The notes beneath the pieces are model-generated. The model was not told the DNA's origin. It ran no database searches and saw only the letters and a list, made by a program, of their open reading frames with translations. From contig NZ_LT670819.1 of the NCBI RefSeq assembly GCF_900129855.1, forward strand, positions 1,116,001-1,180,000: DNA of 64,000 bases, given 5' to 3'. Origin of the DNA: Streptomyces sp. 3214.6. GTDB lineage: Bacteria; Actinomycetota; Actinomycetes; Streptomycetales; Streptomycetaceae. This document shows positions 17,929 through 26,444 of the stretch, in pieces. The stretch's first letter is position 1, and each line of letters opens with the position of its first letter. A program made the position numbers and the translations under genes.

Positions 17929-18608
17929 ACAGCGTGAGCAGCAGGGAGCGGATCCTGGGCCGGGTGCGGCGCGCGCTCGCCGACGTACCGGAGGACGACA
18001 CTCCCCCAGTGCCTAAAGGGCCTGGGAGGGACCCCCAGTACGAGCAGGCCGTCGCGCGCGACTATCTGCGGGAGCACGGCGGCCTGGGCGTCGAGGAGAC
18101 GCTGGAGCTGCTGGCGGAGAACCTGGCGGACTACCGGGCGCTCGTGCACCGGTGTCCGGAGGCTGAACTGGCTTCCGTGATCGGGCGGTTGCTCGGTGAG
18201 CGCGGAGCGAAGTCGGTGGTCGTGCCGCCGGGTCTGGACCCTCGGTGGCTCGCCGAGACCGATGCCGAGCGGGTCGAGGACCTTGCCGAGAGCACCGCGC
18301 GGGAGCTCGACCGGGTCGGCAGCGTGGTCACGGCGTGCGCGGTCGCGATCGCCGAGACGGGGACGATCGTGCTGGACGGCAGCCCCGACCAGGGCCGTCG
18401 CCGCATCACCCTCGTCCCCGACCACCACATCTGTGTCGTACGGGTCCCGGACCAGGTCGTGGCGTCCGTCCCCCAGGCGCTCGAACGGCTCGATCCCGGT
18501 CGCCCGTTGACCTGGATCTCGGGCCCCTCCGCCACCAGCGACATCGAGCTGGACCGGGTGGAGGGGGTGCACGGCCCACGCACGCTCGAGGTGATCCTGG
18601 TGCGCTGA
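17925..18608 (+). CDS. lutC: Lactate utilization protein C
   Basis: The 227-residue LUD-domain protein completes LutABC. It shows the AIAETGTIVLDGSPDQGRR segment and the final SATSDIELDRVEGVHGP motif. The GTG start overlaps lutB in GTGA. Around residues 26-37 there is a short proline-rich segment (PPVPKGPGRDPQ) encoded by a palindromic DNA element (18001-18036), which looks like an in-frame insertion into an otherwise normal protein. Confidence 0.9.
   Translation: MNSVSSRERILGRVRRALADVPEDDTPPVPKGPGRDPQYEQAVARDYLREHGGLGVEETLELLAENLADYRALVHRCPEAELASVIGRLLGERGAKSVVVPPGLDPRWLAETDAERVEDLAESTARELDRVGSVVTACAVAIAETGTIVLDGSPDQGRRRITLVPDHHICVVRVPDQVVASVPQALERLDPGRPLTWISGPSATSDIELDRVEGVHGPRTLEVILVR
18001..18036. 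repeat. Palindromic element inside lutC
   Basis: The stretch starts CTCCCCCAG and ends CTGGGAGGGACCCCC, forming an imperfect hairpin around TAAA. It is inserted in frame (36 bases, 12 codons). From general knowledge, similar CTCCCCCAG...CTGGGAGG elements recur in Streptomyces genomes. Confidence 0.5.
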
Positions 18609-18618
18609 CGGCGACTGC

Positions 18619-19191
18619 TCAGGAGTACGTCAGCGCGCAGCCGTGACGCAGGGAGTACTGGGCGGCCCGCAGGTACACGGCCGTGTAGAACGCGGCGGCC
18701 AGGTCCTCGGCCCAAGGGCCCGGCCGGTGCGCCGCGGCCTGCTCCGCCTCGCCCTCCAGGAACCACAGGGTCAGTTCGAGGTTGCCGAAGGTCGCCGGTA
18801 TCAGGTCCAGCGGCAGGCCAAGGGCGGCGGCGAGCCGCTCGGCGAGGGCGAGGACATACGGCGCTCCGACGGCCAGGGTCTCGTCGGCGTACGCGGAGCC
18901 GACGGGCAGCTCGATGGCCTCCTCCAGCGCGAACGGGACCATGAGCGACCAGTCGAGGAGGGTGTGCCCCTCCTGGGGGGACAGCCGCGCCCGGCACAGC
19001 TCGACGAAGCCGTCCATCGACGGGCTCATCTTCTCCTCGAACCAGCCCTGGGCCGCGGGGGCCTTCGGTGCGTACGGCGGCAGTCCGCGCCGCGCCAGCT
19101 CCGTGTCGAGGGCCAAGGCGACGTCTCCATAGCCGTCCTCGCCCGGAACCGACCAGTCGTGTGGACTCACACTCACGAGATAGACACCCAT
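18619..19191 (-). CDS. Conserved hypothetical protein
   Basis: The 190-residue protein starts MGVYLVSVSPHDW when the ATG at 19189-19191 is used; a longer reading frame upstream lacks support. It contains an alpha-helical acidic body (HTLLDWSLMVPFALEEAIEL, ATFGNLELTLWFLEGEAE). No signal peptide or catalytic motif is visible. It seems to be a soluble protein of a Streptomyces-restricted family. The gene converges on lutC with a gap of ten bases. Confidence 0.7.
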   Translation of the reverse strand: MGVYLVSVSPHDWSVPGEDGYGDVALALDTELARRGLPPYAPKAPAAQGWFEEKMSPSMDGFVELCRARLSPQEGHTLLDWSLMVPFALEEAIELPVGSAYADETLAVGAPYVLALAERLAAALGLPLDLIPATFGNLELTLWFLEGEAEQAAAHRPGPWAEDLAAAFYTAVYLRAAQYSLRHGCALTYS

Positions 19192-19323
19192 GCGTGCACC
19201 GTACGTGCCGCCACTGACAACGCCCTCCATCGACCGCATCGGCAAACATCGACAAGGGAGGTGAACAAGCGCTTAGATATGTGATCGGACCTGTCCAGCC
19301 GTGTTCGACTCCCGGAGGCCCCG

Positions 19324-20181
19324 TTGTTCACGTCCGTCGACGATGTCTCGGCCCGGCTCGCCGAGACCGGCTATCTCGCCTCGCCCGCCGTCGCCACGAC
19401 CGTCTTCCTCGCCGACCGGCTCGGCAAGCCGCTGCTCGTGGAGGGCCCGGCCGGGGTCGGCAAGACGGAGCTCGCCAAGGCGGTGGCCCAGGCCGCGGGG
19501 GCCCGGCTGGTGCGGCTGCAGTGCTACGAGGGCGTGGACGAGTCCCGGGCGCTGTACGAGTGGAACCACGCCAAGCAGTTGCTGCGCATCAGCGCGGGCC
19601 GCGACGAGAGCTGGGACGAGACCCGCACCGACGTCTTCAGCGAGGAGTTCCTCCTCCCGCGCCCGCTGCTGACCGCCATCCGGGGCGAGGAACCCACGGT
19701 CCTGCTGATCGACGAGACCGACAAGGCCGACGTCGAGATGGAGGGGCTGCTCCTCGAAGTGCTCAGCGACTTCCAGGTCACCGTCCCGGAGCTGGGCACG
19801 ATCACCGCGACCCGGCGCCCCTTCGTCGTCCTCACCTCGAACGCCGGCCGTGAGCTGTCGGAGGCGTTGCGCCGCCGCTGTCTCTTTCTCCACATCGGCT
19901 TCCCCGAGGAGGAGTTGGAGCGGCGGATCGTCCGGCTGAAGGTCCCCGGCATCGACGCGGCGCTCACCGAGTCGGTGGTCCGGGTGGTCGGTGCGCTGCG
20001 CGCGATGGATCTGCGCAAGGCGCCCTCCGTCGCCGAGACCGTCGACTGGGCGCGCACGCTGCTCGCGCTCGGCGCCACCACCCTCGACGAGAGCGTCGTA
20101 CGCGACAGTCTGGGCGTGATCCTCAAGCACCAGGACGACGTCCTCAAGGCCGGTGCGAAGCTCGACCTGGACGCCGTGTGA
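19324..20181 (+). CDS. MoxR-family AAA+ ATPase
   Basis: The 285-residue protein has Walker A GPAGVGKTEL at residues 41-50, Walker B VLLIDETDKAD near 126, and the sensor segment VVLTSNAGRELSEALRRRC. MoxR ATPases act as chaperones that insert cofactors or remodel partners together with a VWA protein, such as the CoxD/CoxE pair. The start is a TTG at 19324, with GGAGG a few bases before it. The next gene encodes the VWA partner and overlaps by four bases. Confidence 0.88.
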   Translation: MFTSVDDVSARLAETGYLASPAVATTVFLADRLGKPLLVEGPAGVGKTELAKAVAQAAGARLVRLQCYEGVDESRALYEWNHAKQLLRISAGRDESWDETRTDVFSEEFLLPRPLLTAIRGEEPTVLLIDETDKADVEMEGLLLEVLSDFQVTVPELGTITATRRPFVVLTSNAGRELSEALRRRCLFLHIGFPEEELERRIVRLKVPGIDAALTESVVRVVGALRAMDLRKAPSVAETVDWARTLLALGATTLDESVVRDSLGVILKHQDDVLKAGAKLDLDAV

Positions 20182-21530
20182 GCGCCGATGTCGCCGACCG
20201 TCTGGTCGGCTTCGTCGCCGCGCTGCGCGCACACGGCGTCCGCGTCGGCACCGGCGAGACGGTGGACGCCGCCGAGGCGACGGCGGCACTGGGCTTCGCC
20301 GACCGCGTGCTGCTGCGCGAGGGACTGGCCGCGACGCTGCTGCACTCGCCGGACCAACGGCGGTTGTTCGACACCGTCTTCGACCTGTACTTCCCGCGCG
20401 GCGTCGGCGCTCCCCAGGACGAGCCCGGCGACCGGGACGACCTGCGCGACCGGCTCGCCGCCGCGCTCGCCGCGAACGACGAGGCGATGCTGGGCCGGTT
20501 GGCGATCGAGGCGGTCGACGGGCTGGGCGGGTACGGGAGTTCACCGGGCGCGGACGGCTGGTCCTCGCATCAGACCCTGGAACGGCTGCGCCCGCAGACG
20601 CTGTTGGCGCGGGTGCGGGACGACATCCGGGCCCGGGGCAGCGGCTCCGGCTTCACCGACCGGCTGTTGGAGGACGAGATCCGGCGGCGCATCCAGGCCT
20701 TCCGTGCCCTGGTGGCCGGGGAGGCGCGGCGGCGGGTGGCGGAGCGGCGCGGGCGCGACGAGATCGCCCGGCGGGCGGTGGCGCCGACCGCCGACCGGGT
20801 CGACTTCCTGTACGCGGGAAGGGACCGGCTGGCCGAACTGCGGCGGACGGTACAGCCGTTGGCCCGCAGACTGGCCACGCGTATGGCGGCGCGCCGCCGC
20901 CGGGCGTCCCGGGGCACGATCGATCTGCGGCGCACCCTGCGTGGCTCCCTGTCGACGGGCGGGGTGCCGATGCGGCCCGTGCTGCGCCGTCGGCGTCCGG
21001 CTCGCCCCGAACTGGTGCTGCTGTGCGATGTGTCGGGCTCGGTGTCCGGGTTCTCCGACTTCACGATGCTGCTGGTGCAGGCGCTGCACGACCAGTTCAG
21101 CAAGGTGCGCGTGTTCGCCTTCGTCAACAGGATCGACGAAGTGACGGGGCTGCTCCAGCACGGCGCCGCCGACCCCGAGGGCCTCGGCGCCCGGATCCAG
21201 GGCGAAGCGCGGATCATGGGCTACCACGGCAGCAGCGACTACGGGGCCGCCCTGGGCGAGTTCGCGCAGCGCTACGGCTCCGCGGTCGGCCCGCGCACCA
21301 CGGTCTTCGTGCTCGGCGACGCCCGCACCAACATGAGCGACCCCAACCTGGCCGCGCTCCGTCAGATCGCCGAACAGGCCCGGCATGTGCACTGGTTGAA
21401 CCCCGAGCCCCGGACCCAGTGGGGCACGGGCGATTCGGCCGCACCCGAGTACGCCGAGCTGGTCGCGATGCACGAGTGCCGCAACGCCCACCAACTCGGC
21501 GTCCTGGTGGGCCGGTTGCTCCCGGTCTAG
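20178..21530 (+). CDS. VWA-domain CoxE-like protein
   Basis: The 450-residue protein has a helical, arginine-rich N-terminal half and a C-terminal von Willebrand A domain with an intact MIDAS motif DVSGSVS at residues 284-290. It is the expected partner of the MoxR ATPase. In carbon-monoxide dehydrogenase clusters such pairs mature the metal site, but no such enzyme is in view, so the client is unknown. The TAG stop at 21528-21530 forms part of the CTAG target site of the adjacent insertion sequence, so the protein end is unchanged. Confidence 0.87.
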   Translation: MSADVADRLVGFVAALRAHGVRVGTGETVDAAEATAALGFADRVLLREGLAATLLHSPDQRRLFDTVFDLYFPRGVGAPQDEPGDRDDLRDRLAAALAANDEAMLGRLAIEAVDGLGGYGSSPGADGWSSHQTLERLRPQTLLARVRDDIRARGSGSGFTDRLLEDEIRRRIQAFRALVAGEARRRVAERRGRDEIARRAVAPTADRVDFLYAGRDRLAELRRTVQPLARRLATRMAARRRRASRGTIDLRRTLRGSLSTGGVPMRPVLRRRRPARPELVLLCDVSGSVSGFSDFTMLLVQALHDQFSKVRVFAFVNRIDEVTGLLQHGAADPEGLGARIQGEARIMGYHGSSDYGAALGEFAQRYGSAVGPRTTVFVLGDARTNMSDPNLAALRQIAEQARHVHWLNPEPRTQWGTGDSAAPEYAELVAMHECRNAHQLGVLVGRLLPV

Positions 21531-21550
21531 AAGGCTCATGAAGATCTTGG
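21531..21550. repeat. Left terminal inverted repeat of the IS1182-family element
   Basis: Twenty bases identical to the complement of 23221-23240. It follows directly on the CTAG duplication that contains the stop codon of the VWA gene. Confidence 0.93.
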
Positions 21551-21590
21551 TGAGGGGCTGTCCGGCCGGAGGCCGGGCAGCCCCTGTTCG

Positions 21591-23177
21591 CTATGTGGTG
21601 GCCGGGGTGAGTCGCCAGCGGCCGCCAGTGTGGGTGAGTCCGAGGTTGATCAGTCGGCGGAGGTTGAGGGCGGCGGCTCGGGTGTGAAGCCAGGTGTTGT
21701 TGTTGATGGTTCCGCGGTAGCGGAGTCTGCGGTTGCCGTGCTGGACGAGCCAGGCGACGGCGCGTTCGACTGGTGGTCGCCAGCGGCGGTAGTCGGCTTG
21801 CCAGTCCGGGTCGGTGGCGGCCTGGCGGCGGGCGGCCGCTTGCAGGTCGTGGTGGGGGCGGATGGTCAGGATGCGGCCGGCCTTGGCCTTGGTGCACCGC
21901 TCGCGGAGGGGGCATCCGGTGCACAGGTTCCCGAAGGCCGCCTTGCGCTGGTTGTGCTGTCCGCCGGGGCCCGACAGGGCAACCGTATGCCCGGCGGGGC
22001 AGGTGACCGCGGAGGCGGCGGTGTCGATGGCGAAGTCGTCCAGGGTGAAGCCGCCGGGGACGGCGGGCCGCAGCGGGGCGGGCTTGAAGAACAGCCGGTG
22101 CCCCGCCTGGTGCAGGGCTTGGCGCATGTCGCCGGCGGAGTAGGCGGTGTCGCCGAAGGCGTCCACCGGACTCTCCTCGTCGGCCAGCAGATCCAGGCCG
22201 ACGGTGGCCTCGTGGTGCTCGGCTCCGGCGCCGGGCCGCAGAGCCACGGCCGTGTATAAGCCGGTCTCGGGCTCGATGGCCAGGTGGGCTTTGTATCCGT
22301 CCTGCTGGTGGGTGCGGGTCTTGTGGATGTGGCGGGCTTCAGGGTCGACGGTGGACACGACGCGGCCCGGAGCGGTCCCCTTGCTGATGCGCCAGCGTCC
22401 GTCGCGGCCGTCGGAGTCCTCGGCCGGCTCCACGTCTTGTCCTGCGACCAGCGCCAGGATGCCGAGGGCGTTCGCGGCCTTCTCGTCCAGCTGCTGGTCG
22501 GGCAGGTGGCCCAGCAGCCGCAGCACATCGGTGACCAGGGCGTCGACGAGTTCCGCGCGGGCCTGCTCGTCGTTCCAGGCGATGCGGGGTTTGCCGGGAT
22601 CGGTGTAGTCGTGCGCGGTGCACTGCACGGCCGCGACCTCGGCGGCGCCGGGGACTTCGCGGATCACCGCACGGACGGCGGCGATCAGCTGGGTGACGGT
22701 GTCCTGGGTGGCCACCGCGTCGTCCAACACCGTCGAGTCCAAGGCCCGCCGGTGCTTGCCGCCCAGGACACCGGTGGCCTTCACCACCTCGCGCACGGCC
22801 TCGAAGACGCGGTTGGGCCGGGCCGAGCAGGCCAGACGGCGGCGGAAGTAGGCCAGCAGAGACGGGTCAAACGCCAGGTCGTTCAGGCCCAGCCCGCACG
22901 CGGCCTTCCACCGCAGGTCACACCGCAGCTCCTGCACCGTCTCGAAGTCCGACAGCCCGTGCAGGGCCTGCAGCGTGATCGCCGCAGCCAGGATCTGCGG
23001 CGGCATGCTCGGCCGTCCATTCGCCGACGGGTACATGTCCGCGAACATATGAGCCGGGAACAGAGCACCACGGTGCTCGGCCAGAAACGCGAACACACTC
23101 CCCGCCGGAATCAACTCCCGGCACGTCTCCCACACATCCGGCCCGACCGTGTCCCCGGCCCATTCCCCCATCACCAC
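21591..23177 (-). CDS. IS1182-family transposase
   Basis: The 528-residue DDE transposase includes an N-terminal DUF772-like segment (RPSMPPQILAAAITLQAL), a central catalytic region (ALDSTVLDDAV for the first Asp, DGYKAHLAIE and GDTAYSAGDMR for the next), a CxxC-containing insert (CTGCPLRERCTKA), and the RPPVERAVAWL segment supplying the catalytic Glu near the end. No frameshift or internal stop is seen, so it is probably active. It fills almost the whole element. Confidence 0.93.
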   Translation of the reverse strand: MVMGEWAGDTVGPDVWETCRELIPAGSVFAFLAEHRGALFPAHMFADMYPSANGRPSMPPQILAAAITLQALHGLSDFETVQELRCDLRWKAACGLGLNDLAFDPSLLAYFRRRLACSARPNRVFEAVREVVKATGVLGGKHRRALDSTVLDDAVATQDTVTQLIAAVRAVIREVPGAAEVAAVQCTAHDYTDPGKPRIAWNDEQARAELVDALVTDVLRLLGHLPDQQLDEKAANALGILALVAGQDVEPAEDSDGRDGRWRISKGTAPGRVVSTVDPEARHIHKTRTHQQDGYKAHLAIEPETGLYTAVALRPGAGAEHHEATVGLDLLADEESPVDAFGDTAYSAGDMRQALHQAGHRLFFKPAPLRPAVPGGFTLDDFAIDTAASAVTCPAGHTVALSGPGGQHNQRKAAFGNLCTGCPLRERCTKAKAGRILTIRPHHDLQAAARRQAATDPDWQADYRRWRPPVERAVAWLVQHGNRRLRYRGTINNNTWLHTRAAALNLRRLINLGLTHTGGRWRLTPATT

Positions 23178-23220
23178 GAAACGAGTCTGGCCCCACCGCT
23201 CACGCGGCGGGGCCAGAACC

Positions 23221-23240
23221 CCAAGATCTTCATGAGCCTT
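23221..23240. repeat. Right terminal inverted repeat of the IS1182-family element
   Basis: CCAAGATCTTCATGAGCCTT, the exact complement of the left repeat, followed by CTAG at 23241-23244. Confidence 0.93.
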
Positions 23241-23261
23241 CTAGGGCCTGTCCGGTCAGCT

Positions 23262-23621
23262 CTACTTCGCCTTCGCGTAGTCCTTGGCCATTCCTCCGGC
23301 GAAGTCGTACACCACGCACTGTTCGTCGCCCACGACCCATGCGTCATGGCCCGGCGGGATCACGAAGACGTCACCGGGGCCGACTTCGCCCTCGCCGCCG
23401 TCGTCCATCGTGATGCGCATGCGACCCTGGACCACATAGCCGTTGTGGTGCACCTGGCAGCTCTTGGTTCCGGCGATCGGCGCCACGGACTCCGACCAGC
23501 GCCATCCCGGCTCGAAGGTCCCGACGGCGAAGTCGAGACCTGTCATGTGGACGGCCTCCAGGTGGCCGCGGGGGAAATCGCGGCGCTCGTCCGGTTTGTC
23601 GAGCGTCTTCACTTCCAGCAT
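23262..23621 (-). CDS. Small cupin-domain protein
   Basis: This 119-residue single-domain cupin has the conserved barrel core: GTKSCQVHHNGYVVQGRM for motif 1 and GDVFVIPPGHDAWVVGDE for motif 2. Such proteins bind a metal or act as small dioxygenases, isomerases or sensors. The start at 23619-23621 has GGAGGG five bases upstream. It lies just outside the insertion sequence, so its downstream region was changed by the insertion but the gene is intact. Confidence 0.85.
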   Translation of the reverse strand: MLEVKTLDKPDERRDFPRGHLEAVHMTGLDFAVGTFEPGWRWSESVAPIAGTKSCQVHHNGYVVQGRMRITMDDGGEGEVGPGDVFVIPPGHDAWVVGDEQCVVYDFAGGMAKDYAKAK

Positions 23622-23766
23622 GACGCTCCCTCCTTCCGGCCGTACCTCACCACGGCCGGGGCCGGTCTCCCCGGCGGCTCTGGGCGTCGTCGGTCGAGGG
23701 CCGAGCCCCACTCCCTCCATGGTCCGCCCGTCCCCCGGGCACCGCCAATCGAAGGAACCGCCTTGG

Positions 23767-24744
23767 TCAGGCGGCGCCGCCGCACAGCTCGGCGAAGCGA
23801 CCGGCGTCGATGTTGCCGCCGGAAACGATCACTCCGACGCGCCGGGGCAGGCCGTCGACCCGCCCGGCGAGGAGAGCGGCGAGCGGGGTGGCGCCGCTGG
23901 GCTCCACGACGATCTTCAGGCGTTCGAAGGCGAACCGCATGGCCGCGCGGATCTCGTCGTCGGAGACCAGGACGATCCCGTCCACGAGCCGCCGGTTCAC
24001 CGAGAACGTGAGCTCCCCGGGCGTGTGCAGGGCCTGGCCGTCGGCGATGGTGCGCGGCACCGGGATCTCGACCCGCCGGCCCGCCTCCAGCGACCGCTTG
24101 GTGTCGTCGCCGGCCTCCGGTTCGACGCCGACGACGCGGATGCCGGACCGCAGTGCCTTGAGCGCGGTCGCGCTGCCGGCGATCAGTCCGCCGCCCCCGA
24201 CCGGCGCCAGTAGGGCGTCCAACTCCCCTGCGTCCTCCAGGAGTTCGAGGGCCGCGGTGCCCTGGCCCGCCATGACGTGCGGATGCTCATAGGGCGGGAT
24301 CAGCGCCAGGCCCCGTTCGGCGGCCAGCGCCTCGCCGATGGCCACCCGGTCACCGGCGTAGCGGTCGTACGTCATGATCTCCGCGCCGTAGCCTGCCGTC
24401 GCCGCCCGCTTGGAGCGGGGCGCGTCCTCGGGCATGACGATCAAGGCGGTGGTCCCGAGTTCGCGTGCGGCCAGGGCGACGGCCTGGGCGTGGTTGCCGG
24501 AGGAGTACGCGGCGATGCCCCTCGCGAGCTGCTCGGGGGCCAGCCGGGAGGCCGCGTTGTAGGCGCCGCGGAACTTGAAGGCGCCGACGCGCTGGAAGTT
24601 CTCGCACTTCAGAAGGACCTCGGCGCCGACGATCCGGTCGAGGGTGCGCGAGCGCAGCACGGGGGTGCGGTGCGCGACACCCTTGAGGCGGGCGGCCGCG
24701 TCGCGGACGTCGTCGAGGGTGATCGGCAGGGGTGCGGTCGTCAC
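23767..24744 (-). CDS. Threonine/serine dehydratase-type PLP ammonia-lyase
   Basis: The 325-residue fold-II PLP enzyme has the cofactor lysine in FKFRGAYNA (Lys57), SSGNHAQAVA for the substrate loop, and the glycine loop VGGGGLIAG for PLP phosphate. It lacks the C-terminal ACT regulatory domain, so it is a catabolic type such as catabolic threonine, threo-3-hydroxyaspartate or hydroxyectoine-pathway ammonia-lyase. The GTG start overlaps the upstream regulator gene (GTGA), so the regulator probably senses its substrate. Confidence 0.88.
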   Translation of the reverse strand: MTTAPLPITLDDVRDAAARLKGVAHRTPVLRSRTLDRIVGAEVLLKCENFQRVGAFKFRGAYNAASRLAPEQLARGIAAYSSGNHAQAVALAARELGTTALIVMPEDAPRSKRAATAGYGAEIMTYDRYAGDRVAIGEALAAERGLALIPPYEHPHVMAGQGTAALELLEDAGELDALLAPVGGGGLIAGSATALKALRSGIRVVGVEPEAGDDTKRSLEAGRRVEIPVPRTIADGQALHTPGELTFSVNRRLVDGIVLVSDDEIRAAMRFAFERLKIVVEPSGATPLAALLAGRVDGLPRRVGVIVSGGNIDAGRFAELCGGAA

Positions 24745-25451
24745 GGGTGGGCTCCATCGGGGGTGTCGTCGGCGCCGTTCGCCGCGGTCGGGCGGGGGAC
24801 TCTGGCCTGGGAGAGGTAGCTGTAGGCGGAGGCCCGGGAGATGCCGAGGCGGGCGGCCACCTGCTCGATCGCGCGGCGCACGGCGAACACCCCGCGTTCG
24901 TCCAGACCGCGGAAGAGGGCCAGGCGACGCGGCCGGTCGAGGCCGGCCCAGGTCTGGTCCTGGCGCGTCAGCTGGGCGTCGAGAAGGGCGTCGACGACGG
25001 AGTCGATGTCGTCGCCGAAGGTGGTCACGGGCGCGTCGGCCGGCCCTCCGGGCGTCCCGGCGAGCGCGGCCAGCAGTCCCTGCACCCGGTCCACCTCGGT
25101 GACGTCCACGTTGACGCAGAGCGCGCCGAACACCGCGCCCGTGGAGTCGCGCAGCACCATCGTGGACGACTTCACCAGCCTTCCGGCGTCGGTGCGGGTG
25201 ACGTAGTTCAGCTCGTCGAGGGCGTCGTCGCCGCGGGCGAGGACCCGCATGCCGATCTCGCTCATCGCCCCGCCGACCGTCCGCCCGGTCACCGACCCCG
25301 CGACGGCGACGACGGACTTCTCCGGCCGCCGGTAGTCGTGCAGCACCACCTCGCACACCGGCCCGAAGGTGGCCGCGATCCCGTCGACGACGGGGGTGAG
25401 CGCACGCAGCGTCGCGTCCCGCTCGGCTTCCCGGTAATCCATGACCGTCAT
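24741..25451 (-). CDS. YheO/DauR-like PAS-HTH transcriptional regulator
   Basis: The 236-residue protein starts MTVMDYREAER (ATG at 25449-25451; ATG at 25440-25442 is possible). The N-terminal two-thirds is a YheO-type PAS domain (FGPVCEVVLHDYRRPEKSVV, GALCVNVDVT). The C-terminus is a helix-turn-helix (ARLGISRASAYSYLSQARV). Family members such as DauR control amino-acid catabolism. It is coupled to the ammonia-lyase gene and preceded by paired dyads that suggest autoregulation. Confidence 0.85.
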   Translation of the reverse strand: MTVMDYREAERDATLRALTPVVDGIAATFGPVCEVVLHDYRRPEKSVVAVAGSVTGRTVGGAMSEIGMRVLARGDDALDELNYVTRTDAGRLVKSSTMVLRDSTGAVFGALCVNVDVTEVDRVQGLLAALAGTPGGPADAPVTTFGDDIDSVVDALLDAQLTRQDQTWAGLDRPRRLALFRGLDERGVFAVRRAIEQVAARLGISRASAYSYLSQARVPRPTAANGADDTPDGAHP

Positions 25452-25487
25452 TAGACCACGAGTCCAGGAATTGGACCAGCAGTCCAA
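25451..25487. promoter_or_regulatory. Paired operator-like dyads upstream of the YheO-like regulator
   Basis: TTGGAC-CAGCA-GTCCAA at 25471-25487 is a perfect 6+5+6 inverted repeat. A related copy, TTAGAC-CACGA-GTCCAG, lies at 25451-25467. The copies are exactly 20 bp apart, about two helical turns, on the same face of DNA. They begin at the start codon of the regulator. Confidence 0.55.
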
Positions 25488-25613
25488 TGCCGCTCTCGGT
25501 CGGACACCTTCAGGGGAACTGTCGATCAAGGGGTGGTGCCGTCAATTGCCGTTTCCCTAGGATGTGTTGTCGGCCGCGCCAGTCCGGGGCACGGCGGGGA
25601 TCTGGGGGAAGAG

Positions 25614-26444
25614 ATGCAGCCTGGCAAACAGCTGTCCACGTCGATCGATGCCACTGTTCCGACGGCCGCGCGCATGTACGACCACTACCTGGGCGGCAAG
25701 GACAACTACGCGGCCGACCGCGCCGCCTGCGAGGAACTCGACAAGGTCGTCCCCAGCACCCGCGTCCTCGCACTGAACAACCGGCGCTTCCTGCAGCGGG
25801 TCGTGAAGACCCTGAGCCAGGAGTACGGGATCCGGCAGTTCCTCGACCACGGCTCAGGCCTGCCCACCCAGGACAACGTCCACCAGGTCGCCCAGCGCAT
25901 CGACCCGACCTCGCACGTCGTCTACGTCGACAACGACCCCATGGTGCTCGTGCACGGCCGGGCCCTTCTGGAGCAGGACGAACGGACCACCGTGATCCAC
26001 GCCGACATGCGGGAGACGGAGGCCATCTTCGGCCACGAGGACACCGAGCGCCTGATCGACTTCTCGCAGCCGGTGGCGGTGCTGTTCAACTCGGTCTTCC
26101 ACTGCATCCCAGACAGCGACACCGACGGACCCCAGGCGGTCGTCCGCCGGGTGACCGAACGCCTCGCCCCCGGCAGCTATCTGGTGATGTGTCAGCTGGT
26201 CAGCGAGGACCCGGCGGTCAGGGAGTTCGTCACCGACTTCATGGACAAGGCCACCCAGGGCCACTGGGGCCGGGTCCGCCAGGAGAAGGACGTCGCCGCA
26301 CTGTTCGAGGGCCTGGACATCCTCGACCCGGGACTGGTGGAGGTCTCCACCTGGCGCCCCGACACCGAGGTCGCCCCTCGCCAACTCACCAAGGAGTGGA
26401 TCGAGTTCGGCGGGGTGGGCCGCCTCGGTCAGCACTGCGGCTGA
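25614..26444 (+). CDS. SAM-dependent methyltransferase (DUF574/Methyltransf_19 type)
   Basis: The 276-residue protein has the signature of a Streptomyces methyltransferase family: ARMYDHYLGGKDNYAADR at residues 18-35, then FLDHGSGLPTQDNVH for the SAM loop, YVDNDPMVLVHGRALL, and AVLFNSVFHCIPD. Substrates for this family are mostly unknown. The ATG at 25614 follows GGGGGAAGAG. The gene converges with the XRE regulator across 69 bp of GC-rich DNA with short GGACTGCGG-like repeats. Confidence 0.87.
   Translation: MQPGKQLSTSIDATVPTAARMYDHYLGGKDNYAADRAACEELDKVVPSTRVLALNNRRFLQRVVKTLSQEYGIRQFLDHGSGLPTQDNVHQVAQRIDPTSHVVYVDNDPMVLVHGRALLEQDERTTVIHADMRETEAIFGHEDTERLIDFSQPVAVLFNSVFHCIPDSDTDGPQAVVRRVTERLAPGSYLVMCQLVSEDPAVREFVTDFMDKATQGHWGRVRQEKDVAALFEGLDILDPGLVEVSTWRPDTEVAPRQLTKEWIEFGGVGRLGQHCG

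Larger units (their letters stand above)
21531..23240 (-). mobile_element. IS1182-family insertion sequence, complete (1710 bp)
   Basis: The element is bounded by perfect 20-bp inverted repeats, AAGGCTCATGAAGATCTTGG at 21531-21550 and its complement at 23221-23240, flanked by CTAG on both sides (21527-21530 and 23241-23244). CTAG is a palindromic 4-bp target duplication. One intact transposase gene lies inside on the minus strand. The intact ends and open reading frame suggest recent insertion. Confidence 0.93.
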
